Position numbers and translations under genes: made by a program | The notes under the pieces: model-generated | Database searches by the model: none | The model's input: only the letters and a program-made list of their open reading frames with translations | Told to the model about the DNA's origin: nothing | In this document: positions 50,563 through 60,234 of the stretch, piece by piece | Layout of the letters: each line of letters opens with the position of its first letter | Position numbering within the stretch: position 1 is the first letter of the stretch | Origin: Tateyamaria sp. Alg231-49 | GTDB lineage: Bacteria; Pseudomonadota; Alphaproteobacteria; Rhodobacterales; Rhodobacteraceae | Length of the DNA: 64,000 nucleotides | Direction: 5' to 3' | Assembly: GCF_900143535.1 (NCBI RefSeq) | Contig: NZ_FRFA01000013.1 | Span: forward strand, 1-64,000

Positions 50563-52718
50563 TGACAACTGCGCCCCCTCCCCTGCCCGCGTGGTACGCC
50601 GAACTTCCCGAAAGCGACCGCAGCGAGGATTTTCACCAGCATGTCGGCGCGGCAGAAATCTTGCTGTGCGAACGCGACTCTAAACAACTGATCATCAGCT
50701 TTGGACTAAGCGAAGAAACAGATCACCCCGAGCTTGACTGGCCCGCTTGGACAGACCGGCTGGCGCGCACCAAGGGGTGGAGCCATATGGCGATCATTGC
50801 CCCCAAAGGTACGTGGTTTCGCGATGCCCACCTGATCCAAACGCTGGAACAACTCCGCGATCTGGGCTTTTTCAAAAGGTTCAAAAACGTAGCCCTGTTT
50901 GGTGCCGCCCATCCCGGTGGCGGGTTTGCCGCCCTTGCCTTTGCCCCGCTTTGTCCGGGCGCGACTGTGATCGCCTTTGATCCGCAATCGACCTTGCGCG
51001 CGTCCTCTGCCCCGTTTGAGGATCGGTTTGAACCGCAAGTGCCAAGCCACTGGGCGCGCCCGTTTTCGGATGCATCCCGCGCCCTGACCCACACATCGCG
51101 GGCTTACGTCGCCTATGATCCCTTTTGCCGTCACGCGACACAGCATATCGCCCGCTTGCCAGCCAAACGGATCACGCCGCTGCACGCCTACGGGCTCGTC
51201 GATGACATCGGCGTGGCGCTCAAACGGCTCGGTCTGCTCAATGACGTCCTGATTGCTGCTGTCGAAGGCACGCTTGAACCTGCCGCGTGGTATCCGGCCC
51301 TGCGCACGCGGCGTGATCTTTATGTCTACCGACGCGGCATGGAAGGCCATTTGCAGGCGCGCGGCAAGGAAGTGTTGTCTGCTGCCTTCGTGGCCGCCTT
51401 TCGCAAACGCAACCGCGCGCGCAAGGCGGCGGAACAGCAACCAGCACCTGCGCCCGACGTACCGAAGGACCTTCCCCCATCCTTCCCGGATGCCCCAACC
51501 GCTCCCGCCCTCGCCGGGCGGCGTTGGCCGCGCACCCTTGGCAATGTCTGGGGCCTGCGCGATGAACCGACCGGTTTTCGCTACATGTCCGATCAGTACG
51601 ATGGGCGCGTTATGGGGTTCGAAGAACGGCGCGAAGTCACCCTTGGCGAAACCCACCCATTGGCGCTCGGAATGGGCGCGCTCGGTGGCCGCGCAGGCAT
51701 TCCCCGCGCCCTGCCCGAGGACTTCCGTTTTCACGTTGTTGACGAAGCGCTTTCCGGGCGCGGCGCACCGACCCAGGCCAAATCCCACGGCGTGGCTGCA
51801 CAGCGCCTGGCCGCACAACAGCGCCACGCATACCGCACCGTCATCGCCCTGACAGAGGCCCAATCAGGGATCACCGAAGCCGAAGCGCTGCCCGACAGCC
51901 CGCATTACCAGTCACTGATCGAACGGATCGCGGCTGCGCGCGAGGCACTGGCGGGCTGGAACAAAACTCTGTTCGTCGACCGCATCGCCTTGTCACTGTT
52001 ATCCGGTGCGCCCGATATGCCCCAAGCCGAAGCCCTGCAACACTACGGCGACGTCGCCCACGCCATCCGCACCGATGCCGCACGCGCCGCCGGGCAAGCC
52101 AGCCCGCCGCATATCGTGGTCTCTCAAAGCGCAGGCACCGCCACCGATGGCACGTCAGACGTGATCCTAGCCGAAGGACAACTCGACATCACCCACCCCG
52201 CCCTTGGGATCATCGTGGCCACGCCGACCTACCCGTTCGCATTGATGGATGACATGCCCGCAACGCTTGATCCGCAATCCGCAATGCTGGTTGACGAATT
52301 AGAAGCGCTGGCCATTGCAGCGGTGCAGGACAACACCCGCTGGTTCTGCCCCTCGCTGCGCTCAGCCCAAAGCAACGGCCGCACCATCAAGGCCACCTTC
52401 TCGGCTCTCGGCAATCTAGAGATGGGCGATGGCCCGCACGGTTTTGCAATCACTTGCGCAGGGGCAACACCCGCCATCACAAACGTATCGGTGCAGGGCC
52501 AAGACGTGATGCTCCAACTCGACAGCGACGTGCCAGCAGACGCCCACATCACCTATGCATGGGGCGCGTCAGCCAAGAAAACCACGGGGCGCTTCGCCAA
52601 CGCGGGCAGCTTGCGCGATCAATGGTCCCGTCCCAGCGTCATGGCCCCCGGACAGACACTGCACCGCTATGCACTTGCGGGCCGCGTCGCCATCACGCCC
52701 GCCGGAGGCCCGGCATGA
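50562..52718 (+). CDS. Hydrolase-like pseudoenzyme domain fused to an esterase-type C-terminal region
   Basis: A 718-residue protein starting at ATG 50562 (TGATG overlap; GTG 50559 is an alternative). Residues about 1-245 are a third copy of the hydrolase domain. The elbow is LFGAAHPGGGFAA, where the Ser of GTSMGG is lost, and no FGHG His motif is seen, so catalysis is unlikely. After a linker rich in Pro/Ala, residues about 320-718 contain IVVSQSAGTATDGTSDVILA, DELEALAIAAVQDNTRWFCP and a C-terminal beta-sandwich-like part. It recalls the later half of carbohydrate esterase or sialate O-acetylesterase-type proteins of these islands. This resemblance is weak and from memory. Confidence 0.55.
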   Translation: MTTAPPPLPAWYAELPESDRSEDFHQHVGAAEILLCERDSKQLIISFGLSEETDHPELDWPAWTDRLARTKGWSHMAIIAPKGTWFRDAHLIQTLEQLRDLGFFKRFKNVALFGAAHPGGGFAALAFAPLCPGATVIAFDPQSTLRASSAPFEDRFEPQVPSHWARPFSDASRALTHTSRAYVAYDPFCRHATQHIARLPAKRITPLHAYGLVDDIGVALKRLGLLNDVLIAAVEGTLEPAAWYPALRTRRDLYVYRRGMEGHLQARGKEVLSAAFVAAFRKRNRARKAAEQQPAPAPDVPKDLPPSFPDAPTAPALAGRRWPRTLGNVWGLRDEPTGFRYMSDQYDGRVMGFEERREVTLGETHPLALGMGALGGRAGIPRALPEDFRFHVVDEALSGRGAPTQAKSHGVAAQRLAAQQRHAYRTVIALTEAQSGITEAEALPDSPHYQSLIERIAAAREALAGWNKTLFVDRIALSLLSGAPDMPQAEALQHYGDVAHAIRTDAARAAGQASPPHIVVSQSAGTATDGTSDVILAEGQLDITHPALGIIVATPTYPFALMDDMPATLDPQSAMLVDELEALAIAAVQDNTRWFCPSLRSAQSNGRTIKATFSALGNLEMGDGPHGFAITCAGATPAITNVSVQGQDVMLQLDSDVPADAHITYAWGASAKKTTGRFANAGSLRDQWSRPSVMAPGQTLHRYALAGRVAITPAGGPA

Positions 52719-54847
52719 GTACGCGCAAAAACATCCTGCTGATCAGCCTTGATGACGCCTTTTCCTACTGGAAATACCGCTCCGCCTTTGGCGCAGAGCT
52801 GAAAACACCAAACCTCGATCGCATCTGTGCGGAATCCTCCGCCTTTCGGTCCGCCTATTGCCAAGTGCCGGTTTGCGGTCCTTCCCGCTCCAGCTTCATG
52901 TCCGGGCTCACCCCGCATCAGCTTGGCATCTTCGACAACTACACCAACGTGTTCGAAGTCTTGCGCCCCGAACAAATGTGGTCCTACCGGCTGAAACAAG
53001 ACGGCTACTATTGTTCCAACGCGGGCAAGGTGCACCACCGCTTCAAGCCGCTGCCCGACCACATCCACAATGTGCTTTATTCTCACCCGCCCGGGTTTCT
53101 GAACATCGGCCCCGGCAAGAACGCCAAGACCAAGAACTACGGCGGGCTGATGAAGGGGCACGGCACCACCGATCCGGCCTACGATAACAGGTACTATGAC
53201 GCTCAAAGCGCCACATCGGCCGTGAAATTCCTCACTGACTATGACCGCGCAGCCCCGTTTTATCGCGAGGTGGGTTTTTATCACCCCCACTCGCCCTACA
53301 AGACCCCCGCCCGGTTCAAGGACATGTATGACGAGGCGTCGTTCCTTCAGCCCGAAGCGTGGACGGCGCATGACAAGAATGCATTTGCTGACCAGTTCAT
53401 GGCCGAGAACATGGACAATTCCGACGTAGATCTATGGCGCAAAAGCGTTCGGAACTACTTTTCCGCCTTTTCCCACGTAGACGAACACTTGGGGCGGGTC
53501 TGGGACGCGCTGAAGGCGTCCAAACACGCCGACAATACGGTGGTGATCCTGCTGTCCGACCACGGATATCATCCGGGCGACAAAAACAGGTTCCGCAAAT
53601 ATACGCTTTATGAAGAGGCGGCAGGCGTGCCGATCATCATCCACGATCCCAGCACGCCTGCGGCGCGCGAGATCACCGATCCGGTCGCCCTGCTCGATAT
53701 CGGACCCACCGTGCTCGACTACGCCGATTGCGCGCCATTGCAGCACGCAGTTGGCACCTCACTGCGCCCCCAAGTCGAAGGGGCAGACGTGCCCGACCGC
53801 GCCGTACCCACCTTCTTTTTCGGCTCTGCCTCGATCCGCAAGGGCAAGTATCGCTACACTCGATATCAGGACGGCTCGACACAACTTTTCAACCTCGATG
53901 ACGACCCATGGCAGCTGCGCGATCTGTCAAACAGCGACCCCAAGGCAGCGAAATTGCACCGCATTCTTGTTGAAACCAGCAGCCAGTATGGCCTCGAAAT
54001 CATCGACTCCACAACGGCCAGCCCCGCCCCCAATGCCTACACAAGCGTCACTCAAGGGGTCCTGCCCCCGAGTACGCTCACAGGGCAAGGGGCAATCACT
54101 GTCGGAAACCTAACAAACCATGACACCAGCCCCGGCTTTCGCAAACAGTTCGCCACGCTCAGCGAAAACGGAACGATCGGCCTGCCCGAAGGGGTGCGCG
54201 CGCTCTATCTTGCCGCCGACTACAAAACGGCTGCGAATTACTACGGGGTCACGGGCAACGACCGTGGCAACACGGTAAACTTTGTCGGCGGGCACAACCG
54301 TTGCCTACTGGATATCGACTGCGGGACAGGGAACGATACCATTCTGGGCCATCTCGACCAAATGCGCGCCCGGCTGAATGCGGGTAACAACACTGTCGTC
54401 ACCGGACACACTGGCGCCGAAATCTACGCCGGTTCTGGACACGACCGGATCGAGACGGCGGATGGACACAACCAGATTATCGGCGGCACTGGCGATATGG
54501 AGGTCTTCACTGGCGGCGGACATGATGTGATCACCACGCAAGCTGGCAAGAACCGCATCCTGTGCACCGATGGCAGCACCGAAGTCATCGTCAAAGGCGG
54601 TCAGAACAAGATCGAAATCTTGGGCGGCGACGTTACGGTGCGCGTCCACCGCACCGGTCTGCCTCAGACCATTCTAGGCCTGAACGACGGCTACATCGAC
54701 CTTAGACATTGGGACGTCCTTGGCCCGATCACCGTCGCACTCCAACCGGGCGGCGACACCTATGCCTGCGCAGGCGGCGAATTCATCCGTTTTGTCGCGA
54801 CCAAACCCGACATCGTCAAAAGCGCAATCATGGCAGGTCCGTTATGA
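52715..54847 (+). CDS. Sulfatase fused to calcium-binding-type (RTX-like) repeats
   Basis: A 710-residue protein. An N-terminal type I sulfatase starts NILLISLDDAFSYWKY (metal-binding Asp pair) with the formylglycine motif CGPSR at Cys54, and has a typical HPHSPYKTPARF and LLSDHGYHPGDKNRF metal site. The sulfatase core ends at about residue 430. The rest (about 450-710) contains GNDTILGH, NNTVVTGHTGAEIYAGSGHDR and GGTGDMEVFTGGGHDVIT, an RTX-like repeat block resembling those of type I secreted proteins. A good ribosome-binding site (GGAGG) precedes ATG 52715, which overlaps the upstream stop. No signal peptide is seen, so either type I secretion or a cytoplasmic role is possible. It could remove sulfate from a sulfated glycan. 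Confidence 0.82.
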   Translation: MSTRKNILLISLDDAFSYWKYRSAFGAELKTPNLDRICAESSAFRSAYCQVPVCGPSRSSFMSGLTPHQLGIFDNYTNVFEVLRPEQMWSYRLKQDGYYCSNAGKVHHRFKPLPDHIHNVLYSHPPGFLNIGPGKNAKTKNYGGLMKGHGTTDPAYDNRYYDAQSATSAVKFLTDYDRAAPFYREVGFYHPHSPYKTPARFKDMYDEASFLQPEAWTAHDKNAFADQFMAENMDNSDVDLWRKSVRNYFSAFSHVDEHLGRVWDALKASKHADNTVVILLSDHGYHPGDKNRFRKYTLYEEAAGVPIIIHDPSTPAAREITDPVALLDIGPTVLDYADCAPLQHAVGTSLRPQVEGADVPDRAVPTFFFGSASIRKGKYRYTRYQDGSTQLFNLDDDPWQLRDLSNSDPKAAKLHRILVETSSQYGLEIIDSTTASPAPNAYTSVTQGVLPPSTLTGQGAITVGNLTNHDTSPGFRKQFATLSENGTIGLPEGVRALYLAADYKTAANYYGVTGNDRGNTVNFVGGHNRCLLDIDCGTGNDTILGHLDQMRARLNAGNNTVVTGHTGAEIYAGSGHDRIETADGHNQIIGGTGDMEVFTGGGHDVITTQAGKNRILCTDGSTEVIVKGGQNKIEILGGDVTVRVHRTGLPQTILGLNDGYIDLRHWDVLGPITVALQPGGDTYACAGGEFIRFVATKPDIVKSAIMAGPL

Positions 54848-54869
54848 TCGCCCGAGCAGAGACAAAACC

Positions 54870-55841
54870 ATGCCCAAACTGATCATCCACATCGGCTCGC
54901 AAAAGACCGGATCAACCTCGATCCAGACATTTTTAACGCAAAACCCGGACAAGATGGCCGAAGCCGGCCTGTCTTATGTCAATGCAGGGCGCGGACCGGC
55001 AGCGCATAACAAGCTGGCGTTCAAACGGGATACCGAACAGTTCCCGCGCATCATGAACCGACTGGTGAACGAAGTGCAAAGCAATCCGGACAAGACCCAT
55101 GTGATCTCTGCCGAGATGCTGTTTACGACCCGCATGGGCCGCGCGATGGCTGAATTTTTGCCCGACGATCTGCGGGCCGAAACACAGATCATCGCTTATA
55201 TCCGCCGTCAGGACAAATTCCTTGAGGCGATGTACAAACAGGTCGTCAAAACGGGTCGCTTTAAGGGCACAGCGCAGGAATATGCAAAAAAGCGCGAAGC
55301 CGCACTCATGTATTCAAAAATCCTCGGCGTCTATGCCGACGGGTTCGGGGCGGACAACGTGACCGTTCTCCCTTACGAGCGGCCAAGGTTCAGAGACGGC
55401 GACGTGATCCTTGATATGTGCGCCCATCTGGGCATGGACAATGTCACGCGCGACGACTTGCCCGAAAAATTCTCGAACATCACTCTATCACGCGAAGTGT
55501 CCGAAATGCTGGGCCTGATCTCAAACACCACAGACATCAACATCGCCGAACTGATCCGTGTGATCATCCGCAACGATGCCGCAGGGGCGTTCTATTCAGG
55601 CGACAGCTACTCTCCATTGGAACGGCGTGAGATTGCAGACAAGTATACAGACGACAACGAGGCCGTGCGCGCCCGCTTTTGCCCCGATCTGGAACACCTC
55701 TTTGACCTCAGCGATTTAACTGGCGATCTCGATAGCGCAGGCATCCCGCCGGCAGAGCAATTGCTGCGGCTCCGGCAAGCTCAAACTGCAGTGTTTGAGG
55801 CAATCGGGCAGTCCCACACATCGAAATGCGAACCGGCCTAA
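54870..55841 (+). CDS. Sulfotransferase-like protein
   Basis: A 323-residue protein with the PAPS-binding P-loop-type motif near the N-terminus (HIGSQKTGSTSIQTFL). Further conserved-looking parts include HVISAEMLF and IAYIRRQDKFLEAMYKQ, a 3'-phosphate-binding region. I placed the start at ATG 54870, just before the motif. It follows the sulfatase by 22 bases, so sulfation and desulfation of a glycan may be paired. No membrane segment is seen. Confidence 0.78.
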   Translation: MPKLIIHIGSQKTGSTSIQTFLTQNPDKMAEAGLSYVNAGRGPAAHNKLAFKRDTEQFPRIMNRLVNEVQSNPDKTHVISAEMLFTTRMGRAMAEFLPDDLRAETQIIAYIRRQDKFLEAMYKQVVKTGRFKGTAQEYAKKREAALMYSKILGVYADGFGADNVTVLPYERPRFRDGDVILDMCAHLGMDNVTRDDLPEKFSNITLSREVSEMLGLISNTTDINIAELIRVIIRNDAAGAFYSGDSYSPLERREIADKYTDDNEAVRARFCPDLEHLFDLSDLTGDLDSAGIPPAEQLLRLRQAQTAVFEAIGQSHTSKCEPA

Positions 55842-55845
55842 GCCC

Positions 55846-56649
55846 ATGATGACGCTGGTCCGGCCACAAACGTTTACATACGCACAGCGCGGGCAAGCCT
55901 CCCTTGATCTTGACCTTTACCATCCGGGCGGCGGCCCTGCCCCATTGGTGCTTTTTGGTTATGGCGGCGGGTTCACCAAAGGCTCAAAGGATGCGAATGT
56001 GCACCAGCCGCTCGCGCAACGTCTATGTGCGGCTGGCTTTGCGGTCGCCCTTCCGGACTATCGGCTGAAAACGTCGCCCGAACACGTCGACCCCGAAACG
56101 TTCGCTCAGATCACGCGCATCGCAAACCGGGTCGAACGGCTTGGCTGGGGCGTAAAACGTAAGCTGTTCGATGTCCGACTCTATACAGCCTGCGAAGATC
56201 TGTCAGACGCCCTGAAATTTTGTCGTGCGCACAGCGACCAAATGCAGATTGCAGGCAGCAAAATTGGGATGATGGGAATCTCAGCAGGCGGACTGGCGGG
56301 CAATACCCTTTGCTATGCTCCGCGCCTGTGGCGCAACCGGTTCGATAGCCCGGATGTCATGGTTTCTCTTTGCGCGCCAGTGGTGCACCCTTGGCGTATC
56401 CGGGAAAAAGGCGTGCCTACCTACGTCCTGCACGGACGCAAAGACCGGATCATCCCCGTCGCCTCCAGCGCCACCACCGCAGAGACCGCACAGGTCACCG
56501 GGGCACCGATCACTGTTACCATGCCACCGGACGCGCCGCATATCGGCATCGATACTTATGTGCTCAGCAGACACAGTGCCTCAGGTCAGCTCTATATTGA
56601 TGATATCGTGGACCATCTGCGCAAGCACATGGGTGTCAGAGGCCGATAA
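55846..56649 (+). CDS. Alpha/beta hydrolase (lipase/esterase, HSL-like)
   Basis: A 267-residue cytoplasmic esterase. The oxyanion-hole motif is FGYGGGF (HGGGF type), the nucleophile elbow is GISAGG, the acid is in LHGRKDRIIP and the His is in APHIGID. This is the layout of the carboxylesterase or hormone-sensitive-lipase group. It begins MMTLVRP at 55846. It lies four bases after the sulfotransferase and its stop overlaps the convergent gene by 14 bases. A deacetylase or deacylase for the same glycan pathway is plausible. Confidence 0.8.
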   Translation: MMTLVRPQTFTYAQRGQASLDLDLYHPGGGPAPLVLFGYGGGFTKGSKDANVHQPLAQRLCAAGFAVALPDYRLKTSPEHVDPETFAQITRIANRVERLGWGVKRKLFDVRLYTACEDLSDALKFCRAHSDQMQIAGSKIGMMGISAGGLAGNTLCYAPRLWRNRFDSPDVMVSLCAPVVHPWRIREKGVPTYVLHGRKDRIIPVASSATTAETAQVTGAPITVTMPPDAPHIGIDTYVLSRHSASGQLYIDDIVDHLRKHMGVRGR

Positions 56650-57529
56650 AGGTCACACCCTCGATCCCGGCAACGGCGCTCAGATCATCAGCGAAATGCT
56701 CATCCATCCGCGCCTGCGCTGTCGCATCCCATCCAGGCAACACGATCTCGGGGCGTACCGCATCTTTGTGCGGAAACCGTTTCAAAAAGATGGAAATCAC
56801 CTGCGCACGCAAAGCATCCGGCATGCCCTCGTGACCATCAAGGTATTGAGCGAGGCGTGTCGCGCCCTCTTCGTTCATCATATTCCGAGCCGCCCGAATT
56901 TTGGCCGCCTCAGAAAAAGACGCCTCCCGCTGAACCGCAGCCTCTATGATACTTCCCCAGACCATCGGGGCTTCGTCGGCGTTCCACGCGATAATGGACG
57001 CGTCGGGGCAACTGTCACGCAGAGCACGCAACACGACCGCCCATTGCAGATCAAATGGATCAGGCGCAATCACTTCGATCCCCGGATAGGCCCTGCTTGC
57101 CACCGCCTGAGACAACAGATGGGCCGGGTTGCACAACGAAATCATGAAGGTGACCGGAGCAGGCGCAAGAGCCGCACAATACCCGGCAGCACGGGGTCCA
57201 ATTTCATAGAACCAATCGCCAGCAGGGCAGAAATTGGCCGACGGTTGCATCAGTTCCAACACGCGCAGAACGCAGTGCAAATCACGTGGGCCCTCAACCT
57301 GTTCCAATCCGAACATGGCATCTATTGTATCCGGGCTGATGGGTGCGCCCCCGGATTGCGCCGCATAGGCGGCCAGCAAGCCGCGATAATGCTTGGGGCG
57401 AGGAACAAGCACACCTTCGACGCCTTCAGCCATCAGGCTCCAGATCAGGGGTGCGCCCCCGTCAAACCGTGTCCCGATCTGTAGCGTAAAAGACAATTGT
57501 CGCGTCACAAACAAACCCCGGATCGTCAC
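56636..57529 (-). CDS. Conserved-looking hypothetical protein of unknown function
   Basis: A 297-residue protein with no recognised domain. Alternating hydrophobic strands and helices (TFMISLCNPAHLLSQAVA, DASIIAWNADEAPMVWGSII, LSAVAGIEGVTFIGL) suggest an alpha/beta fold. It has two Asp-rich loops but no clear catalytic signature. It overlaps the esterase gene at its 3' end by 14 bases on the opposite strand. Perhaps it belongs to the polysaccharide island. Confidence 0.6.
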   Translation of the reverse strand: MTIRGLFVTRQLSFTLQIGTRFDGGAPLIWSLMAEGVEGVLVPRPKHYRGLLAAYAAQSGGAPISPDTIDAMFGLEQVEGPRDLHCVLRVLELMQPSANFCPAGDWFYEIGPRAAGYCAALAPAPVTFMISLCNPAHLLSQAVASRAYPGIEVIAPDPFDLQWAVVLRALRDSCPDASIIAWNADEAPMVWGSIIEAAVQREASFSEAAKIRAARNMMNEEGATRLAQYLDGHEGMPDALRAQVISIFLKRFPHKDAVRPEIVLPGWDATAQARMDEHFADDLSAVAGIEGVTFIGL

Positions 57530-57625
57530 TTACCTGCCGAGGCGCGCGATCGCCCCACTCCAAGGCAACGAGTTACGATATCTGAACTGTTCTGACCAGA
57601 CGCATGGCATTCAAAGGTATGCGGC

Positions 57626-59224
57626 TCAGGCGGCTTCGCTCAAGAGGGCGCGTACTTTGCCAAGCGAATCGACTGCTGCATTACGCACGTTCACTGGCTT
57701 GAACCCATTGTTTCCGTCTACGGCCTGGAAGAAATCGGTGTTTAGCTCGGCAAGGTACTCTGTCATCACCCTAACGGCATCTGCCTTCAGCTTTTCGCGC
57801 TTGTCGCCATCGGGCTCCTGAATCAACGCGTCCAGCGCATCCTCCAGCCGTCCATCCAACTTGTCGAGATAGGCGAACAGCCGTTTTGTTTCGCTGGCTA
57901 TGCCCGGAAACTCATCCTCATCGCAGGTGTTAATGATGGCATCCTGTAACTTTGTCATTTCTGCGCTTAGGCTGGCGCGTGTCCTGATCCAATCCAAACG
58001 CGCATGGACAAAGGGCACCACGCCGGCAGGTATGTCCTGCTCGGCCGCAGTCTGTTCTGCCGCCTGCGCGTCAGCAATCAGTTTGCGCAGACCGGGGGCG
58101 GCCTTCATGCCACCTGCAAAATCACCCGCTTCGCCCTTTTCAATGAAGTAACCCAGAACGGCGCGCATTTTGGTCACATCACCCAAATTGCGTTGCAACA
58201 AATCAAGGGCGACGGGCTCCAGGTCCGCACGGGCATCGCGCCATGTTACATCCAGAGCGTCAGTATCTTGGTTCGTATCGTCGTCCTGCTGGTTGTCCCG
58301 GGCAGTGTCACCCGATGCCTCATTGGCAGCACGGTCAACGGCATCCGAAAGCGCCTTGAGGGTTTCGGTGGCTTTTTTAACGTTGCCCTTTTCGATTTGG
58401 GTCAACAAAAGCGCGTGTGCCGCGCGCAGACGGGTGACACTTTCTGCATCCCCCATGGAGTCAAGCCGCCGGGACAGGGCAGCAGCATCTTGGGACAAGC
58501 GTTCCAACGCTGCATCATTTTCCGGGTTTTGCGCTGCTCCGGGTTTGGCCTGAGCCCCCAGCTTTGTAATTGCATCGTCCAGCTTGGCCAATGTGGCCTC
58601 GGCCGCGTCCAACTGTCCAGCTTTCATCGCAGCGACTACTGTTTTGAGTGCCTTGGCCATCCGCGGCTGCGCCTTTTCGGGCAGCCCACCTATCGCACCC
58701 TGCAAAGTCAGCGCCTGCGCCTTCAGCTTTTTGAGGCGTTCCTCATTCGTGTTGCCATCTTGAACGTCATTGCCGCTTTCGGAGTCTTCGCCCTGTTCTT
58801 CTGCCTGAACTTCGTCCTCGGCATCGTTGTCTTCATCATCATTGGTATCCAGATCCGGATCATCCGGCAGATCCTCGATATCCTCTTCGAGAACGTTGCC
58901 GTCCTTGTCCATGATAACAATGTTCATGGGGACCTTTTCGGACTTCAGAAACTTCTTCAGCTTCTTGGCGGCCTGCGGCACCTCTTTGAGACATGTCAGC
59001 ATCATGACCCGGCCCTTGACGCGGGCAGTACCAATGGCGGCCTTGGTCCCGGTACCTTCGCCACGGGCCACGCGGCCAATCACCTCGGGATTCTTCTTGC
59101 GGTCCAGAACAAACACGTCTTCTTTGGGATCGTTGCCGGGGCAATAGGCAAAGTTCAGGTCCCGCTTTTTGGCCAGCTTCACAAACTTCTTCAGCTCCGG
59201 CCCGCGCAGTGCAATATCACCCAT
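57626..59224 (-). CDS. Helical protein with acidic linker, unknown function
   Basis: A 532-residue protein. Residues about 1-115 are a compact Lys-rich domain (KKFVKLAKKRDLNFAY, MMLTCLKEVPQAAKKLKK, IVIMDKDGNVLEED). An acidic stretch follows (DLPDDPDLDTNDDEDND and similar). Most of the remainder is helical or coiled coil (LKKLKAQALTLQGAIGGL, AALSRRLDSMGDAESVTRL). I started it at ATG 59224 (MGDIALRGPELKK), which has AAAGGA upstream; an earlier ATG at 59245 is less well supported. No signal peptide. It resembles, in style, the Lys-rich helical protein at 20054 but I cannot show homology. Function unknown. Confidence 0.65.
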   Translation of the reverse strand: MGDIALRGPELKKFVKLAKKRDLNFAYCPGNDPKEDVFVLDRKKNPEVIGRVARGEGTGTKAAIGTARVKGRVMMLTCLKEVPQAAKKLKKFLKSEKVPMNIVIMDKDGNVLEEDIEDLPDDPDLDTNDDEDNDAEDEVQAEEQGEDSESGNDVQDGNTNEERLKKLKAQALTLQGAIGGLPEKAQPRMAKALKTVVAAMKAGQLDAAEATLAKLDDAITKLGAQAKPGAAQNPENDAALERLSQDAAALSRRLDSMGDAESVTRLRAAHALLLTQIEKGNVKKATETLKALSDAVDRAANEASGDTARDNQQDDDTNQDTDALDVTWRDARADLEPVALDLLQRNLGDVTKMRAVLGYFIEKGEAGDFAGGMKAAPGLRKLIADAQAAEQTAAEQDIPAGVVPFVHARLDWIRTRASLSAEMTKLQDAIINTCDEDEFPGIASETKRLFAYLDKLDGRLEDALDALIQEPDGDKREKLKADAVRVMTEYLAELNTDFFQAVDGNNGFKPVNVRNAAVDSLGKVRALLSEAA

Positions 59225-59451
59225 GACAATTCCTTTCTTTGGCAATCAGACCACCCAGCCGGGGGCGTACAATTGCAAGATAGCCTACACAAAATCCCAA
59301 ACCTGACAATTCCCCAAAGGGGTCAAACCAGTTTCTCATTCTCGACCAGGTGCTGATAAAGGATGCGTGCGGCCCCGATGCCAGACTTTCTTATGCAGCA
59401 GGTTCCGCTGTGCGATCACTGACCATCGAACGTGAATGTCACAGGATTAAC
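59225..59451. other. Intergenic region, no gene seen
   Basis: 227 bases between two minus-strand genes. It holds the promoter or leader of the helical protein; no hairpin or site stood out. Confidence 0.4.
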
Positions 59452-60234
59452 CTAGCGCAGAACGCCCGACCCACCGATGGACAGCTTGGGCTTGGCTGCT
59501 GGCGCCGCCGGTTTGGGCTGTGGCGCCGGAGCCGCGGCGCGTGGCGCTGCTGCGGCGCGCGGCGCCGTCGAGGTCGTTGTCTGCCGCGCTGGCGCTGCGG
59601 CAACCGGTATCTCGCATTCCACATCGCCATTCAGGATGATGGCGCGAAACAAATCTTGGGTCGGGGCAGGATCTGGCCAATCGACCGACGCGATCTCGTC
59701 AAAATATTCACCCACCGACCGGCGCGATCCCGGGCCCCAGGCCCCATCAATGCCAGAACGGTAGCAATTCATCCGGGCCAGTTCGGTTTGCAGGACCGCG
59801 TTCAACTGATCTGCATCCGGGTCCAGATGCCCTTCGGAGATCAGACGCTCGAACAGGATCGGTTCGTTTTCGCGCATGGCCTCGCGCGCGGCCAGATCAT
59901 CGAGGGAAAAGGAAATCTGTTCGACAGTGGCCGGCAGCAGGGTTGCCAGCCCAAATTCTTCTTCCTGACCCGGCGCGATCAACCCAACGATAATGGACGG
60001 CTGCGGCAACCCGACAGCCGCACGTGCGGCAACCGGCGTGGCGCCAAGCCGTGTGGCCTCAAACACAGGGGCGGAGTCAATCACGAGTGCAGCTTGAACC
60101 AGCGTGTCACCCTCATCCGCCAGATCAATGCCGATGGGTGCAATCTCAAGGCCCTGCGCCAATACGGCCGGAACAGGCGCCAAAGCTACGGCAGCCACAA
60201 GACCAGTCAGAACATATCGGCTGCAATGAAACAC
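59452..60234 (-). CDS. Secreted protein with peptidoglycan-binding-like domain
   Basis: A 260-residue protein with a signal peptide (hydrophobic core VLTGLVAAVALAPVPAVLAQ) and start GTG 60234, supported by GAGG eight bases upstream. A middle region (LQTELARMNCYRSGIDGAWGPG, shown here in part as YRSGIDGAWGPGSRRS) resembles the peptidoglycan-binding domain 1 fold. The C-terminus is low-complexity Pro/Ala ending in PKLSIGGSG. It should act in the periplasm. The neighbour on the other side is a divergent secreted-protein gene leading to the ExbB/TonB-like operon. Confidence 0.65.
   Translation of the reverse strand: MFHCSRYVLTGLVAAVALAPVPAVLAQGLEIAPIGIDLADEGDTLVQAALVIDSAPVFEATRLGATPVAARAAVGLPQPSIIVGLIAPGQEEEFGLATLLPATVEQISFSLDDLAAREAMRENEPILFERLISEGHLDPDADQLNAVLQTELARMNCYRSGIDGAWGPGSRRSVGEYFDEIASVDWPDPAPTQDLFRAIILNGDVECEIPVAAAPARQTTTSTAPRAAAAPRAAAPAPQPKPAAPAAKPKLSIGGSGVLR

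Noticed and set aside
58004-59356. A 450-residue plus-strand frame opposite the helical protein
   Set aside because: Antisense shadow; the minus-strand frame has a better start and a plausible protein composition.
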